Origin: Ophiosphaerella korrae
Taxonomy: Eukaryota > Ascomycota > Dothideomycetes > Pleosporales > Phaeosphaeriaceae
Assembly: GCA_028456385.1 (NCBI GenBank)
Contig: JALNQF010000064.1
Coordinates: 124,001-188,000, forward strand
DNA length: 64,000 nucleotides
Direction: 5' to 3'
Below the pieces are notes generated by a model. It was not told where the DNA came from and ran no database searches. It saw only the letters and a list, made by a program, of their open reading frames with translations. Both the position numbers and the translations under genes were made by a program. Each line of letters begins with the position of its first letter. Positions within the stretch are counted from its first letter, which is position 1. Below, in pieces: positions 37,510 through 49,120 of the stretch.

Positions 37510-38097
37510 TGTACTACAAAATCGGAGAGCCGAAAACAAAATCGACGTACGAGTGGATGGCTGGGGAATACTCTGGAACCTCTCGGGATCGCTGAAGCTC
37601 TATTGTGCGGAATTGGGTGTTTAAAAGGTCTTGCTGTAGACAAAATCTTGTGGGTAACCCCTGAGTTCCATAAATCGCTCCGCTGTGCTAGGGCTATAGC
37701 CATTACATGGAACAATCGCGAATAGCTCGCTTGATTCATAGTTTTCTTGATTGTGAAGTAGGGTTCTTGCGATGAATGGCTTGGTTCATGGCTGGCGGGA
37801 TGGTTGGCGGCTAGCTGGATAAGCCGCCCGACGCTGCCCAGGTCCCTAGCGCGAGCCGCAAAGCAGCACCAGCGCTAACATTACACGATAATTGGCAAAC
37901 TTCCCGTACTCGCATTCCGTTTCAGTCTTCGCCCATCCGCCCAATTTTGTTTTCATTCGTGAGGCGCAGAGCTGGAACGACAAAAACATGGCTTGCACAA
38001 TGGGGTTAAAGATTTCGGCCTAGGGGATTTCAACGATAGCCAGTTGCTCTCCGCAGCTCTCGTCACTCAGATTTCGCATCGAATAGGAAATATCAAC
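37510..38097. other. Divergent intergenic region between MACPF-like genes A and B
   Basis: About 0.59 kb separating the start codons of the reverse gene A and the forward gene B. It probably holds promoters for both. No repeat was recognised. The exact 5' end of gene B is uncertain and may extend into this stretch (open frame from 37993). Confidence 0.5.
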
Positions 38098-39141
38098 ATG
38101 AGCATCATTGATGATTTTCCAGATGACCCGTATACTCCTAGTCTCCGATATGCCGCAACTTGCCAGGTCCCAATTACCGTTCCATGGACCTGCCAACCTA
38201 TCAAACTTGGGACTTCCCTTCTTGTGTCGCACTCTCCTGGTGTTGCTAGCGAGTTCAGTGGCAAAACCGCCTTTTCGGAAATTTCCTTGAGACACAGTAA
38301 ACTAGTATATGTTGAATCATCAAGAGGAGAAGTTATCGCAGCGACAACAACGAGTGCAAGCGCGTCTTCAGAACATGTCGATTTATCTGTCGCAGCACAG
38401 ATTGGAGGTTCGTTCCTTGGGGCTTCCGGTCAGGTTAGGTACGAGAAGCATGTCATGAATAATAACAACGTAAGTGACAATCTAAAACAACGGAGGCTGC
38501 GCATCACTAAAGCTTGAAAGGACGTCAAATCCAGTCTGCGTACGTGTTACCGCAGCGGCAAGATCATGTTCAGTGGAATGCCGCGATTTTCTTCCTCCGC
38601 GGAGTCACTGCTCGCGACAAAGCAACAATCAGTCGATCCCACTCAGGCTTTTCGTGATCAATATGGTGAATACTTCGTCGCCGGATTCATCATCGGCGGA
38701 TCTAATGCAAACATGCTGGGTGGTGCTGCGGCCGAGAGTTCCTCTCGAAAAGACGTCCAGGGCCAGGTAACGGCAAAATTCTTTGGTTTCAAGAAAACCA
38801 AGCACTTCAGTGACCATGAGTCTAGTGATGGACACCTGGCTCTTGCATCGCTATCCGCATACGACACTCTTGACATGTGGCAGGAGAATTCGGCCGCTCC
38901 GGCAAATACCACTTATAATGCGATCATGGACGCCGCGGATACTAACAAAAAGCGGGGTTGGGGGTTAAGCAAAAGAGTTGTAGACAAATCAGAACAAATG
39001 GGGCTGCGTGATGGGGGTGAGGTGGCTTGGGAGAGGTGCGAGGCAATATGTCAAGCGGGACTAGTGGTTGAACTATTGTTGCTTCCGTATGCGGGACTGC
39101 GGGAATACACCGAGGCTATTTTAGCGCCCACGTCCCACTGA
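38098..39141 (+). CDS. MACPF-like protein B
   Basis: Exons 38098-38469 and 38521-39141 with a 51-nt intron (phase-consistent, 330 aa from the ATG in ATCAACATGAGC). The frame is open upstream to 37993, so an upstream exon cannot be excluded. YGEYFVAGFIIGG near residue 185 fits the same Y-G-x2-F-x6-G-G pattern as genes A and C. It is followed by a variable stretch and an LASLSAYDTLDMWQ segment. An alternating beta-like Ser/Thr-rich region precedes it. Similarity to A and C is weaker outside the motif, and the C-terminal half of those proteins is missing, so B is either a shorter type or a truncated one. Confidence 0.6.
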
Positions 39142-39269
39142 CCTAGCATGCGGTGACTATGGCCATGAGCATCAGTAGATCAAAGCGATTTTGACTAGAG
39201 AAGATATGCAATCGCTTCGCATGTCTGCAAGGGACGTGCGAATGGACTCAGGCAGCCACGAAGCAGCCA

Positions 39270-39399
39270 CAGTGCCTTCGCACGGCGGATCGCATCTCTG
39301 TCAGGGTTTGACGAATTAAAGCTCTAGATCACGCTGGCTGTTATATGCTCTGATCCGTCAAACCCTGATAGGGATGCCCTCTGCCATGCGAAGGCACTG
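39270..39399. repeat. 47-bp imperfect inverted repeat (hairpin) between MACPF-like genes B and C
   Basis: The arm at 39270-39316 (CAGTGCCTTCGCA...) and the reverse complement of 39353-39399 agree at 40 of 47 positions, with a 36-bp loop. The transcript could fold into a long hairpin. It may be a foldback/MITE remnant or a source of small RNA. No other copy was noticed in the window. Confidence 0.75.
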
Positions 39400-39807
39400 T
39401 AGGCATGCGCTGCGTAACCGAGGGGCTAGATATGACCCTGAACTGACACAGACCATTGTGGGGATATATCGACGGCTGGGTCGTTCTGATAGTGGACAAA
39501 GCTCGATGGAGGCGAAACCCGGGTATCCTCGTGCTAGAACTGGCGTTTTTCGTAAGTGTATCACCCTTTTGCTCATTGCCTGGCTTTTGTGGCTAGCTGA
39601 AAGCAATTCTAGGTCATTTCGCATTGCGCGTCTCATTAGCAAGTACCGAAGCAAGGACCCTTAGCCTTCGACCATAATGAACAAATATTTGTGCACTAAA
39701 TGGCACTGCCATAATATAATTTCGTGTCCTGGTCAAGTTTTGAATCAATCAGTTTCGTTCAAACACGCCAAGCTCTGTAACGTTGTTGAATACTACAGAA
39801 AACTACA
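39400..39807. other. Spacer upstream of MACPF-like gene C
   Basis: About 0.4 kb between the hairpin and the start of gene C, presumably including its promoter. A short frame at 39374-39664 has no recognised motif. Confidence 0.45.
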
Positions 39808-41313
39808 ATGGCTACTTTACTCGCACCGTACAACAACGCTATGAAATTGGGATCAGGTAACAGCATGGGTTACATTCATAGTCTCGATTCTAACACTTTA
39901 AAGGGTTCAATTCCTACAGCCAAGAACTTCGCATTGATCGCGCAGTCGTTAGAGATCGTAAAGGAGATGATATCATCGAGGAGCCTGAAAAGAACGTTCC
40001 CATCGCACAGGAGGTCACCTATAAGACTAGTATTGTCGATAAGGTGACTGATGTTACCAATGCCATGAATGTAAGTCCAGATGTCTTGAAGCTCCCCAAA
40101 GGACGATGCGCTAAGTAATGTCTAGATTAATGCTGCATTCTCCATCAAGTACGATGCCTTCGATGCTAAAGGCAAGGGTGGTTTTATCAACACATCCAAA
40201 GTTAAGGAAAGCGACATAAGCTTCATGATCTCCGTCAAGGTCATTAACCAAGTTATCCATGACCATTCCCTAACCAAATTCGATCCCATCCCCGAAGCCA
40301 AGGGTGAGAACTTTGCGCAGGTATACGGCGACTGTTTCATTTCTGGGTTTCAAGAAGGCGGTGAGTTCACAGCTGTGATCTCCATCAAAGCCAAGGATCG
40401 CCGGAAGGTGGACAGTCTCAAAGCCAATGCCGCGATAAGCTTTACAAAAGACAAACTCACGCTTGATGCCAGTGGTGAGTTTGGGAATGAGGATACAAGC
40501 TTCCTCAACGATAATGAGACTACAGTCTCGGTAACATGGACCGGTGGAGGGCAAGATCTGAAGGGCCAGGAAGACGACTGGACTTTCGATACTATGAAAG
40601 CTGCAGCTCTCAAGTTTCCGCAACTTGTCGCGAAGACACCAATGCGCACCCATGCTGTTCTCACTAGGTACACTTCGCTTCGGAGTTTTTTCACCGCCAC
40701 ATTAGGGGACACCAAAGCCGTCATTCCCAATTTTGAGAGAGCGGGAGTGTACACTAGCATCTTGCAAGAAGCGTATCTGGACTACAAGACTATTGCTAAG
40801 AACTTGCACATCCTGGCGTACGGCGTATCATCGGGAATACAGACATTGTCTGATTCACCTGCTGCTATTGCAACGACTGAGCCTCAGACTGGTGGTTCCG
40901 CGCCAGTTCAGTCTGGGGATGACAAAGGGTCAGACGAAGACTCGGATTCTCTGGTCGCCGTCTCTCGATCCGCTAACGAGGAAGATGCCGTCACCCCACT
41001 TCGAGTTACCAAACCTTATCCGCCAACGCTATCAGGTATTGAAGCTGCTCGTCACGCTGTGCGCTTCATGCTGAACCGCATCGTTGCCGAGGTCGATCTC
41101 GTGATGCGCAATCCCGACGTTGCAACAAATGAGAAGAGGCGACTACCATACATGAGTCCGTTTTTGTTCAAGGAGTTGCTCCCTGTCGGCTCGGGTGTAG
41201 AGACAAGCTCAGCTGTGGCTGGGGCTGCCGAAAGTGCACACAACACGGACACACCTAATGGAACTGAATTGGCTTCAAAGGCTGAGAAAATGGGTGGTAA
41301 ACTGAGATTCTAG
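39808..41313 (+). CDS. MACPF-like protein C
   Basis: Exons 39808-39856, 39904-40070 and 40126-41313 (phase-consistent, 467 aa). It starts MATLLAPYNNAMKLG, matching the first exon of gene A, and continues FNSYSQEL as in A. YGDCFISGFQEGG fits the MACPF signature Y-G-x2-F-x6-G-G. A TWTGGGQDL segment and a THAVLTRYTSLRSFF helix correspond to SWSGGGD and YAILTKYTSLRSF in A. Near the C-terminus PYMSPFLFKELLPVG aligns with the YVSPNVFKLLLPV of A; the coiled-coil extension of A is absent. An acidic low-complexity linker lies near residues 350-380. No signal peptide. Intact and probably functional; membrane attack is inferred from the motif and gene context only. Confidence 0.7.
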
Positions 41314-41332
41314 AAGAACATTTCTATACCGT

Positions 41333-41886
41333 TTAGTTAAGCATTCTCCTACACCCTATATGTATCGTTTTAGTAGCTTGCATTCCTCGCGAATGTGGTA
41401 GAGAGTCTTCACATAGCTCAACCCATCGAATTTGAATTGTTTTCGCAATCTTAAAGATGATGTGCAGCTTCCCAGCGGCAACTACTTTGTCCCCTAAGAG
41501 AAATTCTGTGTCTTGACTGACGGTAAACTCCTGAACAATCCAGATGCGGGTCCAATAATCATCACGGCAAAAGGATCTTAGGGCGGATAAAGCCTTAGAT
41601 TGTTGAAGAGCTTCGGAAACCGAAGGGGTTTGGTTTTCGGGCAAAACGGCAGGCTCGGAATAGAAGAGGAGAAATAGCGCAATGTGCAAATCCTAGAGAT
41701 GCATCTTCTTCGAGGAGGCTGTGAAAAAGGGACAATCTGAATGGAACTTGAAAAGGTGAATGTTGATGCCGTGTGCCTCGCTATTCGTATGCGTCCACTA
41801 CTGACTGGAGATTCAGTGAGTTCACTACTCGCCCCCCAAAGCGGCTTCACAGAGTAATTGAAGGTGCTTGCCTTCTCTCCTATCAT
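41333..41886 (-). pseudogene. HET-domain protein fragment
   Basis: The reverse strand carries FCRDDYWTRIWIVQEFTVSQ followed by EFLLGDKVV, the conserved C-terminal block of the heterokaryon-incompatibility (HET) domain (R-W-x-R-x-W-x-x-Q-E). The upstream HET blocks are not found in frame, and the preceding 200 bp needs frame changes, so only a fragment remains. It lies 20 bp beyond the 3' end of MACPF-like gene C and 0.4 kb from the NLR gene. HET proteins trigger cell death after non-self recognition. Confidence 0.65.
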
Positions 41887-42267
41887 GTAGCACTCACTAT
41901 TAATCTTTATTCAGCTGTGCCTTGATAATAATATGTTGCGGGATACAGTCCTGCAGTTGGATTGTCTTATCCAAAAAGAGAGATACCGAGGATATTGAGA
42001 ATCCGGAGGATCTCTATCTCCTATTACAGAGTATAGAGACCGAGTTTTGTATCCGATTATACTCAGACAGGAATCTGGTTAACTCACTGAATGAATTATT
42101 ATGAATTTAAACTTTTCTTTTAATGTTTTATACGTTATACTGTATGAGCTAATATTATTTTGGGGATTCGGATTTGTTTTGTGCAACCTAGTCCTCATTA
42201 GCACCACAGCTTCATATGAGAAATCATTTAGATAGGCATGTGCGCGGTAGAAGCTGGTTCTTATTGT

Positions 42268-42350
42268 CTAATCAGGGAATAGCCCTTCCTTGTCAGAGGG
42301 TAAACCTTCCTTATCAGAGGATAATTCTTCCTCATCAGTGAATAGCCCTC
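42268..42350 (-). repeat. Short tandem repeat at the 3' end of the NLR gene
   Basis: Three to four imperfect 21-bp units encode a seven-residue motif around (S/T)-D-(K/E)-E-(G/E)-L. Such a tract could change length between strains by slippage. Confidence 0.6.
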
Positions 42351-45327
42351 TTTTGTTCGATAAACTGAATTCCCTAGCACCGTGCTGGAGCAAGAGAGCC
42401 TCAATATCTGGGCCAATATCCCTGTGAATCCTTCTAAATTCTTCAAGCTTGAAACTATCACCCCTCCACCGTCCGTGAAAATTTCGACAAATGTAGAGCG
42501 GACTTGAGCCATGAAATCCATTGAACCATTCAAGAAGAGATTTAGGCTTGAAAGGTATCCCATTCTGATCCCCAGTTGCATTTGAATCCGCACCTGCCTC
42601 CAACAGCTCCTTTACACCTTCGATGTCTAGACTAGCCACTACGATCTGCAATGGCGTTACTAGATATCCGGCGGCATTGGGGTTGACTTGTCTCGCCAGA
42701 ATTTTTTTGAGTATACAATCTGTGCACTCTTCGCTGTAACTGTGGAGATTACTAGAGAAAGCAACGGCGGCCAAGAGAATGCCTGTGTCTATTTTCGTCT
42801 CGCATCGATCCAGTAGCCATTTAAAAGATAATGGGCGCATAAAGGAGAATTGTGCTATGACCTCAAGCATTGAGCCTTCGAAAGTATAACTGCCATCCCA
42901 GATCCCAGGTATGTCGGAGAAATCTACAGACTGGTCGAAACTGACATAGGTCTGCGCAAACTTGCTAATGTCTTTCCCCTTTGAAAATGCATCAGCAAGT
43001 ATCGGAGAGGTATCATAGTGTGAATGTATCAAAAAATGAAAAAGTACGCGTGCTTCGTCACAGTCTGGTCGGTTCTTCCAATCTGGGAAGATGGGGTATA
43101 AATGATACTGCCGTACATTGGTACTGCGCGATCGATTAGTAAAGATATCGTAATGTGTTTCAAAGTAGTCGGCAATCCGGGAAATTTCGTGGAAATAATA
43201 TGAATCTGGATTAACGAGCTCGGCCGCCAAATCCACTAATCGTTCATCGGATGCAACCGTATTTTGCTCAAACAGTAGCAAAATCATACTTGATATAACG
43301 CAGTACAAGGTAAAGTCGTGAAAAAATGCATGGGGAGAATGGTGTGCCGTTTCCCACTGGATGAGCTTGGCTTTCTCTTCTGGCTGGCCGATTTTTTTCG
43401 CTTCTTGAAAGACAATCTGCATGTGGTCCTTTGCTGTTTCCTCTTGATCAATCTGGAAATAGCGAGTCACACTTTCAGATATTCTTTGTGACTCTAAGTA
43501 TTCTTTTACAGTATAGTGAGCAAGATATAAAATGTGGTTGCAGTCGATAGTGATGAGACAACCTAGCATGTTCCGAAGTCTTTCCTCATCGTACTCAAAA
43601 TCATTTTCCTGATATATTTCCTTGCATGTAGTGAGTTTGGTTGCCGCCAAGAGTACATGCAAAGACATATCAGTTTGATCATGGTGTAAATACTGATGGA
43701 AGCAAATCCACCTCAACGCATGGCGTGCAAAGGGCCATTCGTCTTCGGGAATGTCCATGAATATTCTCTCATATGTTTCATCCAGTGTTTTCGGTAGAGT
43801 TTTGATTGCATTTCTAATGATTTGGCGGTCACATTTGAGCCGTTGAAGAATATCAAGCTGGCAAACTACCCAGCGAAACCTGATGATGTAAGCGCAATTT
43901 CTTTTAAAAATCGTTAGCAAAGCTTACATTCCTTTTGAACCACCGATTGCAGCTTCCTCAACTTCTATTAGAAGATCTGCCGGCCACTTCTGGAACTTAG
44001 GTTTCGAGTGCAGAATGGAGTGCACATGCTTGCGAATATCATCTTCCACTAGACCATTAGACATCGAGATAGAGATAGAGATCGACTCTAGTGATTGCTC
44101 GATATCGATATACTCTCGACTAGTGACGAGCCATCGGACCTTAGAGAATCTTGTATCAGTTGCTAAGTCACGAAGCACCCTTAGAAGGTCACCACGGGGT
44201 TTGCTTTCATCTACGGCATCGATAATCATATATGCTATGTCGAAGTGTTGAAGAGAAGCTTCGAGGGCGAGTAACAGCTCGCTAAGGCTAGGCTCGGCGC
44301 CATTTTTATACAAATCGTAAACAACGTCGGGTATATATCCGGATTGCCGACACAATTGAGCAATTATCCATCTTAGGAATGGTGAGGCTTCGTCCTGGTT
44401 ATGGCCAAAGTAGCAGTAGTAGTAGGAATACCCACTGCTTTTGCGATGGTTACAATGTCCTTTTAGCTGCTCCACAAGAAAAGAGGTTAGAACCGTCTTT
44501 CCAGCCCCTGGTATGCCATGAATCCAAAGGCAGCGGATGTTTTCATTTAACCACTTATTCCAGTCGGGTGATCGAAGCATCCAACTACTCGTCTCCTGTT
44601 CGTGCAGTTTCCAAGCTCGGTTGTGGAGAGGTGAAGGATCTGTTTTCTGGAGCCATCGATAAACTTCCTGGCACTGAGATTCTTAGATGCAAGGCATATT
44701 AGTGCAATGAATTATTTCAAACGAGTTCATTTCTCACCTGTGAGCATTTTACGGATCTCGGTCGTGTCCCTTTTAATTGATTTGATTTCCTGGCTGCATT
44801 TCTATTAGAATCTGATAGCAAGGGACAATAGCGGGCCACCTCGGCGGCCAAAAGGTCTTGACTTACGTAGATTCAGTTGTAAGGGCTAGATTTATTAGAT
44901 CCCTCTGTTGAACAATAATACGCGACAGCTCCTTTGCACGGCGAGCTTTAAGCGGCCAAGCCAGACTCGTAAGTGCGAGTTCTACCTTGCGCCATTTAGA
45001 TCTTGACTGGCTTCTATCCGCAGGAAATTGATCCTTGGGAAAAAGTTTCTCCAATTCGGTTATCGAGCGCTTGCACTCCTCAATCGGGCCATCTTTCTCA
45101 AACAACTTCTCCCACAAGGCTGGTGCATTAGGGACGCAGGTTTGAAGGAACTTGAGATTCTCGATCACACATTTGAGTGTCGAGATCTCAACAAGTATTA
45201 CCCGTAGGTCCGAAGGTGTGTTAGACGAAGCCTCGATGTAAAATTTGCATGAGCTGATAATTCGATCCGAAATCTGTATAATGGCAATGATGCTTCCAAC
45301 AACAGCTAGTGTCTCCGCGACTGGCAT
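42268..45327 (-). CDS. NLR-type protein: SesA-like N-terminus, NACHT, ankyrin-like repeats
   Basis: Predicted NOD-like receptor of the fungal programmed cell-death/self-recognition class. Exons are 44867-45327, 44738-44793, 43928-44681 and 42268-43879 (phase-consistent, 960 aa). Residues 1-150 resemble the SesA-type N-terminal domain found on NACHT proteins (MPVAETLAVVGSIIAIIQIS). A linker QEVYRWLQKTDPSP leads into the NACHT domain, with Walker A GIPGAGKT and Walker B YMIIDAVDES. The helical region after FRWVVCQLDILQR is typical of NACHT proteins. The C-terminal 150 residues contain two degenerate ankyrin-like units (GVKELLEAGADSN, DIEALLLQHGA). The protein ends in short heptad-like repeats of the S-D-K-E-G-L type. 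No stops or frameshifts. Confidence 0.9.
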
Positions 45328-45649
45328 TTTAGGTCACTTTGTTGATAAAATAGAAGATAATTATAGATGCTAGTACGCTATTAGAAGCCAGACAGTATTT
45401 GTCAAGAAAGATAATTATTATGATTTCGATTTTGGTCAAGGCTGAGTTAGGCAGAATCCCGGTGTAGGCTGACCCCGCTCTATAGTAGTATTATGGCTAG
45501 ATAACAAGGCTTCGCTTGCTGCAGGCTCAGCCACTGTCATGACCCCACCAAATAAGTCGATGTTCTAGGGAAACCTCGGCAAGTTACAAGCTTAGAAGTC
45601 TGATAGAGCCTTGTAAGGTTTATACCATACTGTTGGTCAGCACCTCCCA

Positions 45650-46400
45650 ACTCTCATCATTTGTCCTCATCGACTTGAGGTCGGGAATGTACATCGATAC
45701 CACCACCAGCCTTCTTCCTCCCATGTGTGCTACCACTGCCGTAATCTGGCTCAGAATGAAATGAAAGCCGGCCGGCTTGTTGGATAGCCTGCCTTGCTGC
45801 CTCTATGGTGGCTATTTTCTCCACTACGTCTTCTCCCACCCTACTGACATCAATCACCATCTGCCAACGATTGCCCGTGGCACCATCGTGCCTGACCCTA
45901 CCGGCTAGCTGCTAGCTGCGACTGACATCCATGTTTAGGTAGATGGGGGCTTGATCAAGAGGGTGTCGAGTTGCGCTCAGAGCGCCCCGATTGTCTCCCG
46001 CAATTCAGCATTCTGAGCTTGAAGGTGTTGCTGTTCAGCCTTGACTGTCGTGAATCGAAAGTGCTGTTCTGCTGCATTATCGTCTCTTTGAGGCCCACGA
46101 TGAGCTTTACCAGTTCATCTAGCTTGGCGCTTCCTCCCCCTTGTTTGGGGGAGAAGGACTCCCGCTGGGTAGGGAAGGGTGGTAGCTTAGCATCGGCTCA
46201 TTGTTATGCGCTCGAGGCTTCTTCGGCATGCAGATGCGATGCTATAGCTCTAGCTCTAGCCTGCCTAAGTTGGGCTGCTGTCGTCTGAGTCTTCAGTGCT
46301 TGCTGCGTCTCTAGCACCTTCGCGCTCGGCTTCCTTGTGCGTGCTCTGAGGGGTGCCGGTGGCGGGGTCGACCTTCGGAAGGCCGCAGGGGCCGCCTTGC
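45650..46400 (-). mobile_element. LINE (Tad-like) ORF1 fragment
   Basis: The reverse strand contains MVIDVSRVGEDVVEKIATIE followed by EAARQAIQQ, closely similar to the forward-strand fragment at 55.9 kb. It is preceded by an Ala/Arg/Gln-rich, low-complexity region as in ORF1 proteins of Tad-type non-LTR elements. No ORF2 was found beside it. Boundaries are approximate. Confidence 0.55.
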
Positions 46401-47517
46401 AGCGGGAACTAGTTAGTTATTGGCGAGCAGTCTATCTCACATGGCGTGGGCACCTACATAGTGACGTGGCTACAGCTGACCCGCTGAAGGGCCAGATGGG
46501 CTGAGAGATAACGGTATGTGAAATAACTAATAACTCTGTGCTTCCTACGTCTTTCGCTTTCAGATTAACGTTAGTGTAATATTACAGCCTAATTGTAATA
46601 GAGAGCTGCGGTTTATATTTAATAGCTCTTTCGAAGTGACCTTGCTCTCAGCAAGCAACACGGGCTTGGCCTTGCGGAAGTTCACATGCACTCACCAATA
46701 ATTAAGGGGCTACTGCGAGGTGCTTAAGAGAATACGTTGGTCTGTACAACCCTTGTCGGGAATGCTAGAAGCACCAATAGCCAATCACAAGATATGGCTT
46801 TATTGGGCCCTCGTATCGCCGTTTCCGCTCATTCTTCTTGTCAATCTGTAAGATGGGTGGGACTCGCAAGATTCATTGGGTAGGTTAATTTAACAAGCCG
46901 ACGGAGGATTCCGCATAGAGATGTCCCCAAAGCCGTTGTGAAATGCCAACAAAGGCACTAGTGCAAAGGAATATCACAGATACTGCATTACCGGAAAGGG
47001 ATAACTCTGGCGTTTAACATTATTAGAGTAATTTTGACGTGTTATCTATAGAAGCAACATTACAGAAGGAATATCCATTATCCGCGGCGCTGCTTTTGGA
47101 ATCCCAGATTACAGAATTATAGATGGCAGCATCAGCTAAGGCTACCACTGTCAGCCAACGAATTTTGCCCCTCCTCTAACGAAATAGCCAAGGAGTAATT
47201 GCTCTAGCTTTACCTATTACAATGAGCAGGGCCCCAGTTTCAACTTTAGACTGCAGGTTCAATGACTTCTACCCCAATTTCTTATTCCCCAAATAGTCGC
47301 CTTAGGGAACGACAGTGACTAAGCTTTCAGTCATGGTATAGTGCGCAAACTCCCTGCCCCATATTCTATCTAGTTTGTGTACTTGTCAATAATCGCTAGC
47401 AGCTATTTTTTTACAGCAACAACCCCCGAAGTTTTAAAGTTGTTCCCCCATCCTTGAATTCTGTCTCTTTATTCTTGAGAGATCGATTGACTGACATGTA
47501 GTAGCGTTACCTTTGTA
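46401..47517. other. Spacer left of the SERAC1-like pseudogene
   Basis: About 1.1 kb. The N-terminal part and promoter of the pseudogene should lie here, but no conserved block could be read. Nothing else was recognised. Confidence 0.4.
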
Positions 47518-49120
47518 CACGGCCTCGCGGGTGATGCCAACCAGATATGGTTATTCCCAATTACCGGGATAATCTGACCTCAAGATCTGTTATCGTCATA
47601 CTCAGGCCTGGACGCTTGTATCCAAACTCTGGGTTTCGGCTACAGTGGGAATCCCGTCGCGCGGCTCTCTAGCCCTGTTGCTACCCATAACAAAATTGAC
47701 TTGAATGCATCAAACCTTCTCGGGAATCTAGTAGTAACTGTGACATCCGGTGTCTCGTTCTCTTAGTGTACTAATAAATGGATTACAGACAAACCGCCCG
47801 ATCATCTTTGTTGCCCATGGTTATGATGGACTTGTCGTCAAGGCCGCGGGTAGCCTACCTCATACCTGTAATCCTAAACGAGCCACTAATCATTGCTTTT
47901 GCAGGCCTTAAACTCGGCCCACAACTACTCCACCAACAACATGAACTTAGACCAGGCGGCCATCGGGAACGCAACCATTGGTATCGTATTCTTAGGAGCT
48001 CCACGCTGGTGAGGCAACTTTTGGCTCTGGAACAACGTCTAGTCTCAATTGTCACCCAATGAGTTTCCTCCTCTCATAGCTAGGCTTGGGCAAGTGAGCT
48101 ATAGTTCCGGGGTTACCACGGATATTTTGGCATCGTAGGATGCACGTAGAAGTAGAGGTAGGTGGCGACCCGCAGTCGGCGAGTTGGGTTGAAATATGTT
48201 GGTTGAGTAGCTATATGACGAGTTGGTGTCGGTGGCTATCTACTCCATCCGACCTTACTCGGAGCCCACACAGAGCCGCAATGCTGACCTAAGCCTCCCC
48301 GATCACGTGCGGTTCTACTACACCACAATATCCGGACTGGGTCCGCCACTTTGTCCCGAATTGCGTCTGATTTCAATAACGGCATCATTGACAAGTTGCA
48401 AATTTACTCCTTTTCGGAGGAGTATCAGAGTAATATGATTATCTGAGCCCCACAGTGTGTAAGCAGTACTAAATCAAATTATTATTTTAATCTGCTAACA
48501 AAGATAATTACAGATTGTTGGTTCCAGTGATGCAGTTATCACGCACAAAAAGGAGATTGTTAGAACTGTTCCCGATAATCATTACGGCAGTGCTTGGGCG
48601 GATAACCTGACCGATCCAAAATTTACCGGGATAGCCAATAAAATCGCTCTGATCTTGAAGAAATCTGCGAATGGTAGGTGTCCCTTACTTCCACATATTA
48701 CCCACTATTGGCCATCCTAGACCAGGACACAAACGTGAGTCAAAACGCCTCGCCAACTGTAAACACGTTTCCTCTTCTAATAAATTTTCAACTAGCCCCC
48801 GGGCCTAACCCCCGCCAACCTCCGCGACGCGGCATTCCGCAGCTATAATTTCACCAGAGCCCTCGTCAACAACACTTAGCTTGTAAACCTGTTGACTAGC
48901 CAGCAAGGCGCCAACAACCGTGAGACGCTCCAGGAAAAGGCCCAGTCGGCTGCTATCAACGTATGGTTGAAAAACTTCCCCGAAGCCGAGAAGATCGACA
49001 ACGAGGTGTATACCGCGCAATCAGCAGCATTGGGTCAGAATGACTCCGATACCCTGAAGACGGCGGATGCAATAGGCACATTGAGCATTTGGCAGGCTAA
49101 TGCTTCAAAAAGAGCTTGAT
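47518..49120 (+). pseudogene. SERAC1-like alpha/beta-hydrolase pseudogene, split by a small repeat
   Basis: Family members are serine-hydrolase-fold proteins, often the N-terminal domain of fungal NLRs. VHGLAGDANQIW (from about 47518), PQDLLSSYSGLDACIQTLGF, RPIIFVAHGYDGLVV and IVFLGAPRW match the oxyanion, nucleophile-elbow and FLGTPH blocks. Damage: TGA at about 47575 (where a Trp is usual), TGA 48010-48012, TAG 48040-48042 and TAG 48877-48879, and the nucleophile Ser of AHSLGG is replaced by Gly. A 204-bp repeat (48125-48328) interrupts the frame; on either side the sequence resumes (SSGVTTD / RTGSATLSRIAS). The C-terminal part ends NASKRA at 49120. Transitions at CAG/CGA/TGG fit RIP. Not functional. 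Confidence 0.75.
48125..48328. repeat. Dispersed repeat, copy 2 (204 bp), MITE-like
   Basis: Ends are TTTTGG and CCACAA (inverted, one mismatch) flanked by TA on both sides; removing the element plus one TA rejoins the frame of the surrounding pseudogene across GGATATCCGG. It carries no coding capacity. The full-length relative is at 55131-55336, and a deleted one at 32653-32769. Confidence 0.8.

Noticed and set aside
47778..48062. 94-aa forward frame with many Arg/Leu
   Set aside because: Wrong frame of the SERAC1-like pseudogene; the meaningful reading is RPIIFVAHGYDG in another frame.
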